Shown here in pieces: positions 33,956 through 44,939 of a DNA stretch of 64,000 bases (position 1 is its first letter; each line of letters starts with the position of its first letter). The DNA lies in contig JAZHRO010000036.1 of the NCBI GenBank assembly GCA_037157565.1, forward strand, positions 15,674,501 through 15,738,500, written 5' to 3'. The DNA comes from Thalassia testudinum. Its lineage: Eukaryota; Streptophyta; Magnoliopsida; Alismatales; Hydrocharitaceae. The notes under the pieces are model-generated. The model searched no databases and was not told the origin of the DNA. It worked only from the letters and a program-made list of their open reading frames with translations. Position numbers and translations under genes: made by a program.

Positions 33956-34660
33956 GCTCTTCCACTTTTTTTTCATCCCTAGGTTTCTTCTCTCACCTCC
34001 TCCAAAGCTCTACGAGCTCGTCCCAAACCCGGGATGCTCCATTAGAGTCTTAAATATAATTTTTTTCATCTTCTCATCCCCGTTTGTGGAGTGCCCGCGG
34101 TTGTCCTCACTGTCGTTCAGGAAACAGATCCTACTGTGACATCACCCTATTCCGTCCTCCATCCTCTGACTTTGTCCTCTTTCATCCAGCATCTCACCAC
34201 CTTCATCCGATCACCCTATCAACGTGCTCATCCTCTAAGCAGCCGTCGAGGAGGATAACTTCTCATCCCCTTCTCTTTTATCGTTGTCTAGTATAGATTT
34301 CCTGCTTTCTAGTGTAGCACATAGATGTAATGAATACGTTTCTATCATTATGAAAAATTTATTTATTCTCTCCCTATTTTCTCTTTATTTGTATTATTCT
34401 TTCTCTTCTAGTAATTATTCTTTAAGTAGAATAGCTAGTAGATTAATTTCAACCAGCTACTCTGTTTCGTGACAATAATTCCAATGCGATTTTTGATCAA
34501 ATGTTCGCCTCCCCATGTTCGACTTGGGACTCACCAGAGTTTCAGTTAAATTATCTGTTTGATGGATTTTTACGCGACTATAATGATAGGATTTTCAAAC
34601 TCAAACTTTTAGCGTAGAAATCACGTCCAACAGTAGACATGCAGAAGGATCAATATTTTA

Positions 34661-35500
34661 GTAAAGAAATATTAATCATTTGGCCCCCACAAGTATAAGT
34701 TATGTAAATGATATGACCTTATAGCTCAGGTAAGAGGTGTCCCCATACGTGAATTAACTGGTGACACAGCCCCATTTTGAAGGGTTGCGTATAGGATAGA
34801 TAAATCAAGAAAAAGTGCACCCAGTGGCTTTTAGTGCTAAGGAAATAAGGTACAGAGCTGGGATTTGAGTTATGCAACCCAAGTGCAAAAGGCTTGTGCT
34901 TGATAAAGTTTTGTGGACATAGTAAGATTTAAGGTGAGGGTGTAGATGTTGGGCTAGCTTGGGTTCACAAGACTCAAATTTAGGTAAATCATAAGGGTCC
35001 TTGAAAAGAGTTGGAGGTTTTAAGAGTAGAGGCACCCTTAGATCCTTAATATCATCTCCCAAAATTTTTTTTCTTAGTTCCACCACCTCCTTGCTTTCTT
35101 TCTTGAAGTCCATGTCTTTTGAATCACCAATGTTAAATTCAAACTTAGTTACATCAGATGTGAAATCAAAATCCAAGATAAATGATTCAAATTCAAGTTC
35201 ATCCGGATTTGATGTAAAGGTAAAGCTAATCATTAGAGGTTCATCAAGTTCTTGTGCTTCACCTACTTTAGGAAGTAAATTTTTTTTGCATTTTCTCAGG
35301 TAACTAGAATAGTCCTGCATCATAACCTAGGGGTGGTTTCTTCTATTATTTGTGTGGCTTTGACTTCCTCGATTCTCCCTAGTTCCTTAATCAAGCTACA
35401 TCTCCCATCAATATTCTTTAATGCCTTAAAAATGCTCATGAATTGCATCTTCTAGTCCTCAAAGGCAATTTCCATGCTTGTAGAATCACAATCTATATGA
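34661..35500 (-). pseudogene. Acidic ORF downstream of protease, element D
   Basis: The main minus-strand frame (35323-34805, 172 codons) is rich in Asp, Glu, Phe and Ser in its first half and holds KPPTLFKDPYDLP, like FQDPYDLSP of element A. A linker upstream (about 35480-35330) carries MEIAFED and a FKALKN segment like the post-protease linker of A, with one stop between. Function is unknown. As in A, it occupies the place where RT would start. Confidence 0.5.
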
Positions 35501-36003
35501 GCCTTAGCAGTGGCTAGGAAAGGTCATCCTAAGGTGATGGGGGTGTTGCTCAATTCCTCGGATACTTCCATGTCAAGGACTAAAAAGTTGACAAGATAAT
35601 AAAAGTCCTTCACTTCAACAATCACATCTTCCAACATTCCCCTGGGAGTAATTGCTAATTCGTCAATTAGCTGTAAAGTGACAAAAGTGGGTTTTAAATC
35701 ACCGAGTCTAAGTTTCTCGTAAAGTACAATTGGAATGAGATTGACGATAGCTCCTAAGTCTAAGAGAGCTCTCTTAAAATTCATGTTACCTATGCTACAA
35801 GGAATTAAAGGGGCTCCAATGTCTTTCCTCTTAGGAGGTAGCTGTCTCAAAATCATGGAGTTCGCTTGTTTAGATACGACTACCTTCCTAAAAGTGCTTG
35901 ACTTAGGCTTGTGCTTTGTTGTGGTTAATTCCTTTAAGTACTTAGCACAAGACAGGATGTGTTCAATAGCTTTGAGGAGTGGTACATTAATATGGACCTA
36001 CTA
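35501..36003 (-). pseudogene. Athila-type protease, element D
   Basis: The upstream part (36003-35860) reads VHINVPLLKAIEHIL...CAKYLKEL, the family linker. The protease (35856-35524) has LPPKRKDIGAPLIPCSIGN, the active-site strand ALLDLGAIVNLIPIVLYEKL with the canonical DLGA, LQLIDELAITPRGMLEDVIVEV and an ending ITLG close to the ILGRPF motif. Of the three proteases here this one keeps the catalytic strand best. The 5' side is cut at 36003, so linker N-terminus and gag are missing. Confidence 0.82.
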
Positions 36004-36592
36004 ATATATTCATATTTATTGACATAATTTATGCCTAACTATTGTTAGTTTAAGGGTAAATTAAGTATCATTGCATTAGATTAGATTAGATTAATCAATT
36101 ATCATCATTTTGTAAATAATGCGTTCTTTTGGATTTTTATATAATATTTTCATTATCTATATCTCATGCCTTGATGTCCTTGTTTATATGTGTGCAGGTG
36201 CCGAGTGTAAGATTTATTGGAGCTTTGTAGAGAGGAGAAATCAAATTAAGCTCATTTGTGCAGAGGAAGTTGAGCCAATTCCCAATCTAAGCCCTATCCC
36301 TTCTTAAAAGCTTAAATTAGAACACATCTCCTTAGTTTTAATCATAACCATACAACCTAGATCCCAAAGCCTATATTTGATCACCCAAAACCAATCACTT
36401 CCCATACCCCCTTATGCCCCTTGGATGCACATCCAAGGGTACACATTCCCTTTGATTTGTCAGCCTTCCTTAAGTCGTTAGATCTAAATCTTAAGGCCAC
36501 AAATTAATTACCAACTCTATAAAAAGGCCCCTACACCTACACATTAGAATTAATTCCTCTTCGACCAACTCTACCACATATTCTTCCACCAC
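36004..36592 (+). mobile_element. LTR-like fragment with promoter, plus orientation
   Basis: Non-coding sequence that differs from element D on its left and ends at a CACTA-like terminus on its right. The TATA box CTATAAAAAG (36517-36526) followed by GGCCCCTACACC is the kind of U3/R junction seen in plant gypsy LTRs. It is read as a truncated LTR, but no partner copy, PBS or TSD is in the window. A short (GATTA) run is at 36075-36096. Confidence 0.4.
36517..36526 (+). promoter_or_regulatory. TATA box in LTR-like fragment
   Basis: CTATAAAAAG directly followed by GGCCCC. Transcription would run into the CACTA-like sequence. Confidence 0.5.
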
Positions 36593-36947
36593 CACCACAA
36601 AAAAAATAGTCTTTAGCAACATTTGATATTTGACACTATAGGCCTTCTATTTGACGCTATACCAAATTAGTGACGCTTAAAATAAACGCCACTTATTTGC
36701 TACCTTTGTTGGCTTCACAGAAAGGTTAGCGACAATTGTATAATTACCACTGAATCATTAGTATTAACGTCATTTTAACTGTCGTAATTAACGTCACTAA
36801 TAATTCTTTTTAATGACAATTTATTTGCCACTATGTTGCTCTTGTTAATTTATATTAGCAAAAATTTAATTCATTATATTTGTGTCGCTACATACTTCAT
36901 TTAGCGACTTTTATTTATATCACTAAATCGTCACATACTTCATAGAA
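36593..36947. mobile_element. CACTA-like transposon terminus
   Basis: Starts CACCACAAAAAAAATAGTC, one transition from the CACTACAAAAA end of CACTA (En/Spm) DNA transposons. It continues with many scattered, imperfect copies of TAGCGAC/GTCGCTA and ACGTCA-type subterminal repeats in both orientations, as expected of a CACTA end. The opposite terminus and any transposase are absent; at 36947 it abuts the broken integrase of copia K. Confidence 0.45.
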
Positions 36948-37410
36948 ATGCAAATTCTTGTTTGATCCTATGATTTAAGTAGAAGTCTTGAAATTTTTTA
37001 TTCTCAAATTCTCCTCCATGATCACCTTTTATTCTAGTGATGAGATAACCTTTCTCAGTTTGAATTATTTTGGCTATCTTTCTAAATTCCTTGAAGGTAG
37101 AATCTTTGGTTCTAAAAACAATACCCAAGTAAATCGGGAGAAATCATCAATAATGACTAGATAATATCTGCATCCATTGAGGCTTTTAGACTTGGTTGGT
37201 CCAAAGAGGTCTAGGTGAAGCAACTCAAGTGGTTTTAAAGTGTTGACCATATTTTTAGGTTTTAAGGATGTTTTATGAAGTTTACCAAGTTCAAATGATT
37301 CACAAATGTTTCTCTTCTTAAAAGAAAGCTTAGGTAAACCTAATAGTAGGTCATGTTTCACAAACTTATTTATATTTCGCATGTGAACATGCCCTAGTCG
37401 ACAGTGCAAC
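36948..37410 (-). pseudogene. Copia integrase, truncated, element K
   Basis: Minus-strand frames contain the GAG-pre-integrase zinc-binding start (MHCRLGHVHMRNINKF) and the integrase core with LLHLDLFGPTKSKSLNG, YYLVIIDDFSRFTWVLFL and IKGDHGGEFENKKFQDF. These cover the first two acidic residues of the DDE triad. After HRIKQEFAF the frame loses similarity at about 36948, before the third catalytic Glu, where the CACTA-like sequence starts. RT and RNase H, which follow integrase in Ty1-copia elements, are missing. A frameshift near 37100 divides the core. Confidence 0.85.
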
Positions 37411-37884
37411 AGTATTGACTCATCATCCGATGCAACTATACAATTTAGATTTTTGTAGTTGTCAAAGTCACTAGTGTAAATATCTTTAAATCTATTTCCA
37501 ATTAAAATGATTTCTTAAGTCTTTTTGTCTTTAATTTTAAAGCCTTTTGAAGAAAAATTAACCTTATAACCTTTATCACAAATTTGGCTTACACTAAGTA
37601 AGTTGTGTTTTAAACCTTTAACAAGATGAACATTATCAAAAGAGGTTTGAGAATGACCAATTTGGCTAGAACCAACAATACGACCATTGTGGTTGTTGCC
37701 AAAGGTGATTGTACCACTTTCCTTGTGGTCTAGATCGAGGAACAAGCCTTCTTCTTCTGTTATGTGCTTGGAGCATTTGTTGTCCATGACTCATCTGTTG
37801 TTTTTGACCTGTCATTAGTTTAGGCTTGTAAGGTCCAAATTTCTGTCTAACAGCTACAAGATGTTCGTCTTTTTCTTTGTATAA
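37411..37884 (-). pseudogene. Copia protease to pre-integrase region, element K
   Basis: The frame at 37787-37515 starts MDNKCSKHITEEEG, a decayed form of the copia protease motif DSGCSRHM. It continues with GTITFGNNHNGRIVGSS and VHLVKGLKHNLLSVSQICDKGYKVNF, the typical stretch leading to the pre-integrase domain. A frameshift separates it from upstream codons. The preceding coding sequence resumes at 40467, beyond solo LTR E2. Confidence 0.8.
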
Positions 37885-37889
37885 CCAGT

Positions 37890-40461
37890 TGTTTAAGCGA
37901 ATTTGTCGTTGTTTAAGAAATGTGTCGTAGTATAGGACAAAATCGCTCAAATCATTTAAATTTATAACTCAGAATTGCAAGAGTCCGAGGTCGAACACAT
38001 GGAGCAAATAATAGCAATTTAATCTCACCAATCACAAGAAATATAAGTAATTATAATCAAAACTTTATTCAAAGCAACTCAAAATGATATATAGATGAAA
38101 TCAAGTATCTCAGTGCAAAAAGAATGGTTTAAAATGGTGATTTGAATCACCAATTAACCCTTTGAAGTTAAGCTCAAATATCTCAAATATATCAACAGTA
38201 ATTCTCAATCAAATAACCCATGGCAACCAGATGAATATCTCAACAGAACTAAGGCACCAGCAGACATCTTAAGTTACACAAAGGATCAGCTCAGCATCAA
38301 CAAAAGAGGCAAAGGCCTCCTCTTCTTTCGTTCTTCCTTCATGCCTCAAGGGAAGATGCAGCCACAACACAGAGGCAAGGCCTCAAGATTGACTAAGTCC
38401 AAAGACAACAGAAGGGCAAAAACCCCCTCTCTCTCTTTCTTTCCTTCTCTTCTTTCTCTTAGAACAGCTGGATCAGACCCGGTTAACCGGGTAATCGGAT
38501 CAAAGCAAAGGACCAGACCCGCTGGCGTGGAGGTGGGTGAGGTGTAAACAAAAGTGAGTGAGGGACTCGACCCCTGTGTTCGTGGGTGAACGGCAAGGGT
38601 CACAAATCCTTTATATGCGTGCGTGTGGATTCTTATTTCCACATTGTGGGACTATCTGGCCCCCCTTTGTCGTGACGCAGCAGCAGATGTTGGAAGCTAC
38701 AATTAAGGCAGCAGGTGCGGCCAAGGGCATCAATTGAGGACCTGAAGATGTGCCTGGAGAAAAACCGTAGCTTCTGGGGAAGTTGCCTGGAGGTCTCGTG
38801 GTTGGAGCACTGCAAACGAGGTCAGAGGAGTCGAGGCGGCGGCAGACGTCCGATGAGTCACCTGAAAGCAAGAACATGGCCTTGCGGCCACATCAAACAT
38901 GCTCAGAAGCTTCGCCGATGTGTAGCGAATGCATTGGTGGCAATGGTGTGGTGTGTGGTGTCGTGAGGAGGGCTAATGATGACGGAGACGTTGCAGTGAG
39001 TGGAAGCCTAAATTATGAGAGGGTTTTTGTATAGGGTGGCGCAGTGAAGCTTGTGGACGGGGCGGCAAGGAGTTTGGGGAAGTGTAACGGGTTGGAGGCT
39101 ACGTCGGAGCATCGCCGGAGGCGGGAAAGATGAGGGTCGTTTGGGTGATATAGTGGACATGCGTGTGTTGTGAGTGTGAGGAAAGAGAATAGAGGGAGAG
39201 AGGAAGGTATAGAGGGACTTTGGAGGGAAGGAGGCAGACGGAGAGCACCGACGTTGGCGAGCTGGAGCCAAAGAAGATGAGCGAGTCCGGTGATGTGGTG
39301 GCAACGATGAAGAGGCAGGAAGCAATCCCTCTTTGGTTGGAGAGATGCAGAGGAGGTAGAGGAAGGCAAAGGGCCGTCCAATTTGATTGTTGGACGGCCG
39401 AACGAGGAGAGCGGAGAGGAGTCACCGGAGCAAGGTGCGAAGGTGGTCGTAGAGGGAAGAAAGAGGGGTTTCTCAAGCCAAAATTTGCTAAGGAGCATGG
39501 TTATGCGATGTAAAGGCTTTTATAGAGCTTCAAGCAAGCTTCCAAGCTTGGAAACAAGCTTGAGAGGCTTGGATTTTCAGAAAGAAGATCCTTGAAAATC
39601 AAGGATTCACACAAGTTTGTTGAGGGGATTTGGAGTCTAGAATTAGGTTTAGATGAATTAGAACTTCCTTAGGATCTTCCCTTCCAATTTTGGAAGGGAT
39701 TGGTCAAGCAATCATGGAGGAATCTGTGATTGGAAGCTTGGGTTCATGGGTTCACACCTGCCATGGTGACTGGGACCCATTTGAAGAAAATAAAGAGAAG
39801 TTGGGGGCTATTTGTAAACATTTCGACAGTTAGGGGCATGGATGAGAGAGAAAGAGTCAGATTGGACCAAAATGCAAACTTGGTCAAGATGGACTCTGAT
39901 TGAGCCCAAATTTTGGTAGAAACTTAATTTTGACCCAAGGAATCTGATGGTGAAGTCATATTTTAGTTTTAACAAAGTTTGACTAGGAAATTTGCGTAAA
40001 AACCCAAGCTAGGGCAGAATTGTGTTTGTGACTATGTTCTAGGTCAAAATGGATTCTAATGGTCAAATCAATGGTACCAAACCTTATGAAATATTTTTCT
40101 ATGAATTTAGAAGGTTTAGATAGAATTTATTATGACCAGAACCTCTATTATTTAAGTGAGTTTGAAATTAGGGTTTTGGGTTACTATTAATTCTCGAAAT
40201 ACGTAAAAACCTATTTCTATCTACATGAACCCACTTATTTGACTTTAATGTTCTTTTAACCTTTAATTCACCCCTAGCCAACCCTTTGGTTATTCTGTGT
40301 TCATGATATGCTGTTAAAATTACAGAATTAACCCTGGTTTCTTGTTCTCTTCTCAAAACATAATAAGGTGGAGATATAACCCTCGGATGAATATATAGAA
40401 GCTTTTATCTTTTATTCCAAACTAAAATGAGCTAGTTAAGGCCTACAATGGTGTCCCATCA
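37890..40461 (-). mobile_element. Family-E solo LTR with TSD CCAGT (E2)
   Basis: This 2.57-kb LTR is flanked by a perfect 5-bp duplication CCAGT (37885-37889 and 40462-40466) and splits copia K. It starts TGTTTAAGCG on the plus strand and ends CCCATCA, so the minus-strand start is TGATGGGACACC. The U5 motif GAGGTCGAACACATGGAGC is at 37992-38010, and the TATA box at 39515-39527 with AAGCTT palindromes upstream. It is a younger layer than copia K. Confidence 0.88.
39515..39527 (-). promoter_or_regulatory. TATA box of LTR E2
   Basis: The minus strand reads CTCTATAAAAGCC. The AAGCTT-rich palindromic stretch at 39527-39572 sits just upstream. Confidence 0.6.
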
Positions 40462-40466
40462 CCAGT

Positions 40467-42042
40467 CCAAATACTTTATGAGCCCTCCAACCTCCATTAA
40501 GGTATCCTACAAAACAATATTGTAGGGTTTTCTTTGGTACCCATATTTTTCTTTTGGGTCCACTTTTGTTAGTAGGTGTCTATTTAGGCATGAACCTATT
40601 CTTGACCATAGGGATAGAAGTAATATGTGTGTTGATTTGTGAACTTGATGCTTCATAATCATTCTTAGGAATATATCCTAACCTAAATTTTGTTGTGGTT
40701 TTGGTGTGTGTTCTTGCAACTTTTCTAGATTAGCTCTACATTTAGTGAATTTATCTAAGTCATTTACAAGAGTAACATATTTTTGCCTAAGCTTCTCTAG
40801 TTCTACCTAAAGTGAATCTATGTGTGTTTTTAATGAAGTGATTTCTTGTGAGAGTTGACTTTGTGAAGTAAATCTGTGTTTCAACTCAGTTTCCTCATCT
40901 AGATCTCTTGTTAATTTTTTTTAACTACTTTCAATGCTTTAGCTAAGTCATATAACTCATAGAAAGCTTCTAAAAGTTCTTCAAAAGTAAATGAAGATAC
41001 CTCATTTTCGATGGCCATAAGTCTACAGAGGGCTTCTTCACTCAATGTGTTTGCTTCTCTTAATGAGCTTGAATTGTTGTCATCCCAGGTGGCTTGTACA
41101 GCTTTCTTCTTACCTTCTCGTCTAGGTTATCTTCTGATGTTTTTCTCAGTTTCTTTCTTTAGTTGAGGATATACCTTCCTTATGTAACCATTTTTCTTGC
41201 AGTTGTAGTAGATGACTTGATCATCCTTTGGTTCCTCTTTCTTCTTTCTCTAGTTCTTCTTGTTCTTCAGGAATTTTCTAAATTTTCTTGAGAGCAGTGC
41301 TATATCATCTTCTTCATTTGGTTCTTCTATATCAGTATTGGCCTTTAATGCGATATATTTCTTCTTCTTTCCTTCACCTTTATGATCTTTCATACGCTCT
41401 AGTTGGTCTTCACAAGCCATTAAACTTCCTATAAGATCATCCAGCTAAAGTTGAGAAAGATCCTTTGATTCTTGGATTGCGATTATGTTTGTTTCCCAAT
41501 CACTAGGGAGTGATAGAAGGATGTTCCGTATGAGGGCTTCATTTGTAATCTCTTGATCAAGATTCCTTAAGGAGTTCATGATATTAGTGAATCTGGTATA
41601 CATCTCCTTGATTGTTTCTCCTTAATGCGGAAAAGCCAATATTTTTTAGTCAGGAGGTTGATTCGAGTTTCTTTAACCTTTGAGGTGCCATCGTGTGTGA
41701 CTTCAAGAGTATTCCAAATTTCGTATGCAGTTTTGCAAGCAGAAACTTTATTGAACTCCTCTTATGATAATCCACAGAAGATGGTATTCATTGCATTGAC
41801 ATTACTGGCAACCATCCTTTTCTGATCTAACGTGATTGCTACTCCTTCTTTCTTCTCTAAACGGGTGCATTTAGAGGCTATCACATCCCACACCTCATAG
41901 ACCATAGATTCCAAAAAGATCTGCATTCTGGTCTTCCAATAGTCATAGTTAGTGCCATTAAACAGGGGAGGTCTCATGGTCGACTACCCTTCAGTGTAGA
42001 CTTCAGAAGACTTTAACATCATTCTAATTAGGAAGAAACTGT
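40467..42042 (-). pseudogene. Copia gag, element K
   Basis: The N-terminus (41977-41762) reads MRPPLFNGTNYDYWKTRMQIFL, the standard start region of plant copia gag (UBN2 family). Later frames carry the rest of the gag domain and a decayed CCHC knuckle near 41171-41220, translating about YYNCKKNGYIRKV, where two zinc ligands have changed to Tyr. The end near 40530 (a WVPK motif) leads to the protease across solo LTR E2. Stops and frameshifts are numerous. Confidence 0.75.
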
Positions 42043-42054
42043 GCTCTAATACCA
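42043..42054 (-). other. Primer-binding site, initiator-Met tRNA, element K
   Basis: The minus strand reads TGGTATTAGAGC, one transition from TGGTATCAGAGC, the standard iMet-tRNA complement. The neighbouring 42057-42075 would be the last 19 bp of the 5' LTR of K, cut by the insertion of copia J. Confidence 0.75.
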
Positions 42055-42489
42055 AATGTGAGTGCGCAAGGAGCCTGTAGGTGTTGGAACCTTGTTCCAC
42101 ATCTTGTTTTAGTGTTAACAAAATTATTGTAGATTAATGTTTGCAATTGAGTAATATTTCAAATTTAGATGAAGATCAAGGCAAATAGAGAATAATGACA
42201 AGGAGGCATGATGATAAGGAGGAGGCAAGACGACAAGGAGTTGATGATAGAAAGTCATCTTAAGTTTATTTTGTTTATTAAAGAAGGGTTTTTTTTTACT
42301 CTTGGAATGTATGCCTCTTAACAAAGAAACAAGAATTAGATCGTAAAAATCATATAGAGATAAATTAGGATAAAACATTATGATCATTCGATTTATTTCA
42401 AAGTACGTATTGTTTAAAAGATAGTTTTTTAATGTTTAAAGTATTTGCAAATGTTTAAAGTATTTGCAAAAGTTATATTCATGTTTAAA

Positions 42490-42730
42490 AAGGTACCTGT
42501 TAACCCACAAGTACCGATACTAAAGTTTAATACCGGTACATGTGAGTTACAAGTTTGAGTTTTTTCAAAGAAACAAACCTATACCCCGTAAGTACCGGTA
42601 CTGGAGGCAATGCGTACCAATACTCATGATCAGTACCGGTACAAGTGGGTTACAAATTTGTGTTAAGTATTTAAAATCCAAATCTGGAAGCAATGAGTAC
42701 CAGTACCCATACTTTAGTATCGATATCAGT
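42490..42730. repeat. Array of GTACCGGTAC-type palindromes in U3 of copia J
   Basis: About eight units in 240 bp: AGTACCGGTACT and close variants (AGTACCGATACT, AATACCGGTACA, AGTACCAGTACC, AGTATCGATATC). The array ends roughly 105 bp upstream of the TATA box, nearly the same distance as the CAGACGTCTG array in the unrelated copia LTR at 9571. Confidence 0.8.
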
Positions 42731-42834
42731 TAGTCGTTGGTTCAAATATGAACGACTGTAAAATTAATTTTAAGAACTTTAACATTGGGATTTAAACCCC
42801 AATGTCTAGTAGACGAGTAACAACAGTCCTAACT

Positions 42835-42844
42835 CTATAAAAAG
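42835..42844 (+). promoter_or_regulatory. TATA box of copia J
   Basis: CTATAAAAAG at the U3/R boundary, oriented into the element. Confidence 0.65.
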
Positions 42845-43405
42845 ACTTTTAGACTCTTAGTTTGTACACAAGATACACAAGGAAAATTCTAGAGCTTTGA
42901 TTTCAAATTTCCACCATATTTTCAAGAGAGAAAGAAGAAGCTTGCCATTCACTCTCTCTACATTCTTGCAAACTCAACAGCGTGTTTTTCTCATGCATCT
43001 ATGAAGCGATTCACATCCATTCTAGGCTCTCAAATTGGTATTCATTTTAATTATTGTTGGGAGGCATAGGAATCTTTGTTGTAAGATTTCATTTTTCTTA
43101 CATCAGTGCTTATTCTGTATTTGAGTTTGTTGCTTATTGGGTTATAACAAACTCGTTGTTGTACTTGGGTTGAGGTAACCTGTTAATTACCTCAGTTAGT
43201 AAAGTGATTCCCTCAGGGTTGAGGAAATCGGGTTAAAAATTCTAAGCTAGGAGGCTTAGGTAGTACTCAAATGAGTGGGGAACTATTATACATTTTGTAT
43301 TCTTTGTGGTTTGAATTATTTGTGAAAATTTCTTTTATTGCTAATATTTGCTTGAGTGTTTTTGTGCGCATAGCCTATACTACAGTAGCTTCAAGATCCT
43401 ACAGG

Positions 43406-43417
43406 TGGTATCAGAGC
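43406..43417 (+). other. Primer-binding site, initiator-Met tRNA, copia J
   Basis: TGGTATCAGAGC, an exact match to the common iMet-tRNA PBS of plant copia elements. Confidence 0.88.
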
Positions 43418-43451
43418 AGGTTGCGAGAAGACATAAAAAATCTTGCTCACG

Positions 43452-44757
43452 ATGGCATCAACCTCAAGGTGCACTAAAGGGCAATTGTCCACTCGTCCTC
43501 CCTATTTTGTTGGGATGGACTAAGAATATTAGAAGAAAAGGATGCAAGTGTTTCTCAAAGCAATGGATGAAGAATCATGGAGCTTTATCCAACAAAAGTA
43601 TTCAAATCCGAAGGAGGAAGGAGTAGTGTTGACTACGAATCAAAAGAAGAAGATTATCAGCAATGCAAAGACCATGAATGCACTTTATCACGCATTATCG
43701 AAGGAATGGTTCAACTGAATTTCGTCATGCGAGTCCGCATACGAAATTTGGAACACTCTTGAGGTCAGCTCGAAGGAACAAGGTAAAAGAAACTAGCATC
43801 TCTATTCTAATGGAAAGTTATAAGCGATCCAGGATGGAGAAAGATGAGATGATCAAAGCTATGTACACAAGGTTTAGGGAAATCGTCAACCCCATGAAGA
43901 ACCTTGGAGTGAAGTTCATGGAAGAACAACTTGTAAGAAAGATCTTGAGATCTCTTACAAGAGATTGGTCTCTGAATTCCACAACGATCCAAGAGGCAAA
44001 GGATCTTTCAGTCCTTCCTCTTGACAATCTAATTGGAAGTCTTATGGCCTACGAAGTCCAATAAGAAAACATGACGAAGAATGAGGAGGAGAAGACGTCA
44101 AGCAAGAAGAAGAATATTGCATTTAGAGCACTTAAGGAGGACTCAGATTCAAACACCTCGGAATCCGAAGATGGTGAAGAGATGGAGATGTTAATAAGGA
44201 AATTCCATAAATTTATTCAAAAGAAAGGTAAGCAAGTTAATAAAGTTTCATCTAATATTGTTTGTTATGAGTGCAAAAAAAAGGGACACTTGAGAAAGGA
44301 TTGCCCCATGAGCAAGAAGAAAGAAGACACAAAAAAAGTCAATAAGAAGAAAGCTGTGAAAGCAATGTGAGATGATAGCGACTCTGACATGGACACAAAT
44401 TCCGATGAATCGGATGACAACGAGGTTGCACATCTTTGCTTGGTTGCAACTTCGGAAGACACGGAAAATGAGGTAAATCCTTATTTCTCTCTTGAAGAAT
44501 TGTTAAAAGCATATGAAGAATTATATCATAAGGCTAAGATGTTTAAAAAGGAAAATAAGGTTTTGAAGAGTAATTATCAAACATTAGAAATAAACAAATC
44601 ATGTTTAGAAATGGAATTAGATATATTTAAAGAAACTAATAATCAATTGCATGAAAAAATAATAGAGTTAGAAGATATCAATGATCATTTTGAGGAGACT
44701 TTAAATAATTTCAAAACAACTACTAGGTTAAACAATGAATTTGTGATGCTTTAAAAA
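43452..44757 (+). pseudogene. Copia gag with intact CCHC knuckle, element J
   Basis: Gag begins near 43452 (MASTS...) and is broken by an early stop and frame changes. The core continues in the frame 43678-44064 with RSRMEKDEMIKAMYTRFREI and VRKILRSLTRDWSLNSTTI, typical of the UBN2 gag domain. After a stop, 44071-44370 carries the zinc knuckle CYECKKKGHLRKDC (44263-44304) with all four ligands in place, followed by a Lys-rich tail. A further frame (44389-44754) is acidic, then predicted coiled-coil (NQLHEKIIELEDINDHFEETL). The protein would package RNA in virus-like particles. Confidence 0.85.
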
Positions 44758-44939
44758 TCAAATTTCAGAGTAAAAAGAGCACACAAAATAAATCACATGC
44801 ACCTAGGCATGCATGGATGTATCAAGAGGCTAAAAATCCCAAGAATTATAGATCTAACATTAAAGACGTCTATTAATCTCAGGATTTGAAAGGTACTTAC
44901 CCAAAAGGACCCACAAGAAAATGGGTACCTAGAAAAGAT

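Larger units (their letters stand above)
32840..34660 (+). mobile_element. G-family LTR (G1), plus orientation, inserted in element D
   Basis: This segment aligns with the LTR at about 54290-55790: for example GAAAATCAATCCAATCTGACATCCATGGC near 33225 parallels AAAATCACCTTAATCCGACTTCCATAGC near 54522. It has a TATA box at 33946-33955 and the plus-strand form of the Athila U5 motif (CATGTTCGACTTGGG, 34515-34529). Element D sequence continues on both sides, so it is an insertion. Exact ends and target duplication could not be fixed; boundaries are good to roughly 20-50 bp. It carries a weak tRNA-like module at 33439-33506. Confidence 0.6.
42076..43403 (+). mobile_element. 5' LTR of copia J
   Basis: A 1328-bp LTR starting TGTAGG and ending CCTACA, a perfect 6-bp terminal inverted repeat, followed after 2 bp by an iMet PBS. 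TATA is at 42835-42844. It lies 19 bp inside the LTR end of copia K. A target duplication GAGCC (42071-42075) is likely, but its partner is lost with the missing 3' LTR. U3 contains an array of GTACCGGTAC-type palindromes. Confidence 0.85.

Noticed and set aside
38341..39595. Host gene with several 70-160 codon frames
   Set aside because: Inside solo LTR E2, which has a perfect 5-bp target duplication; frames are not conserved between the family-E copies.
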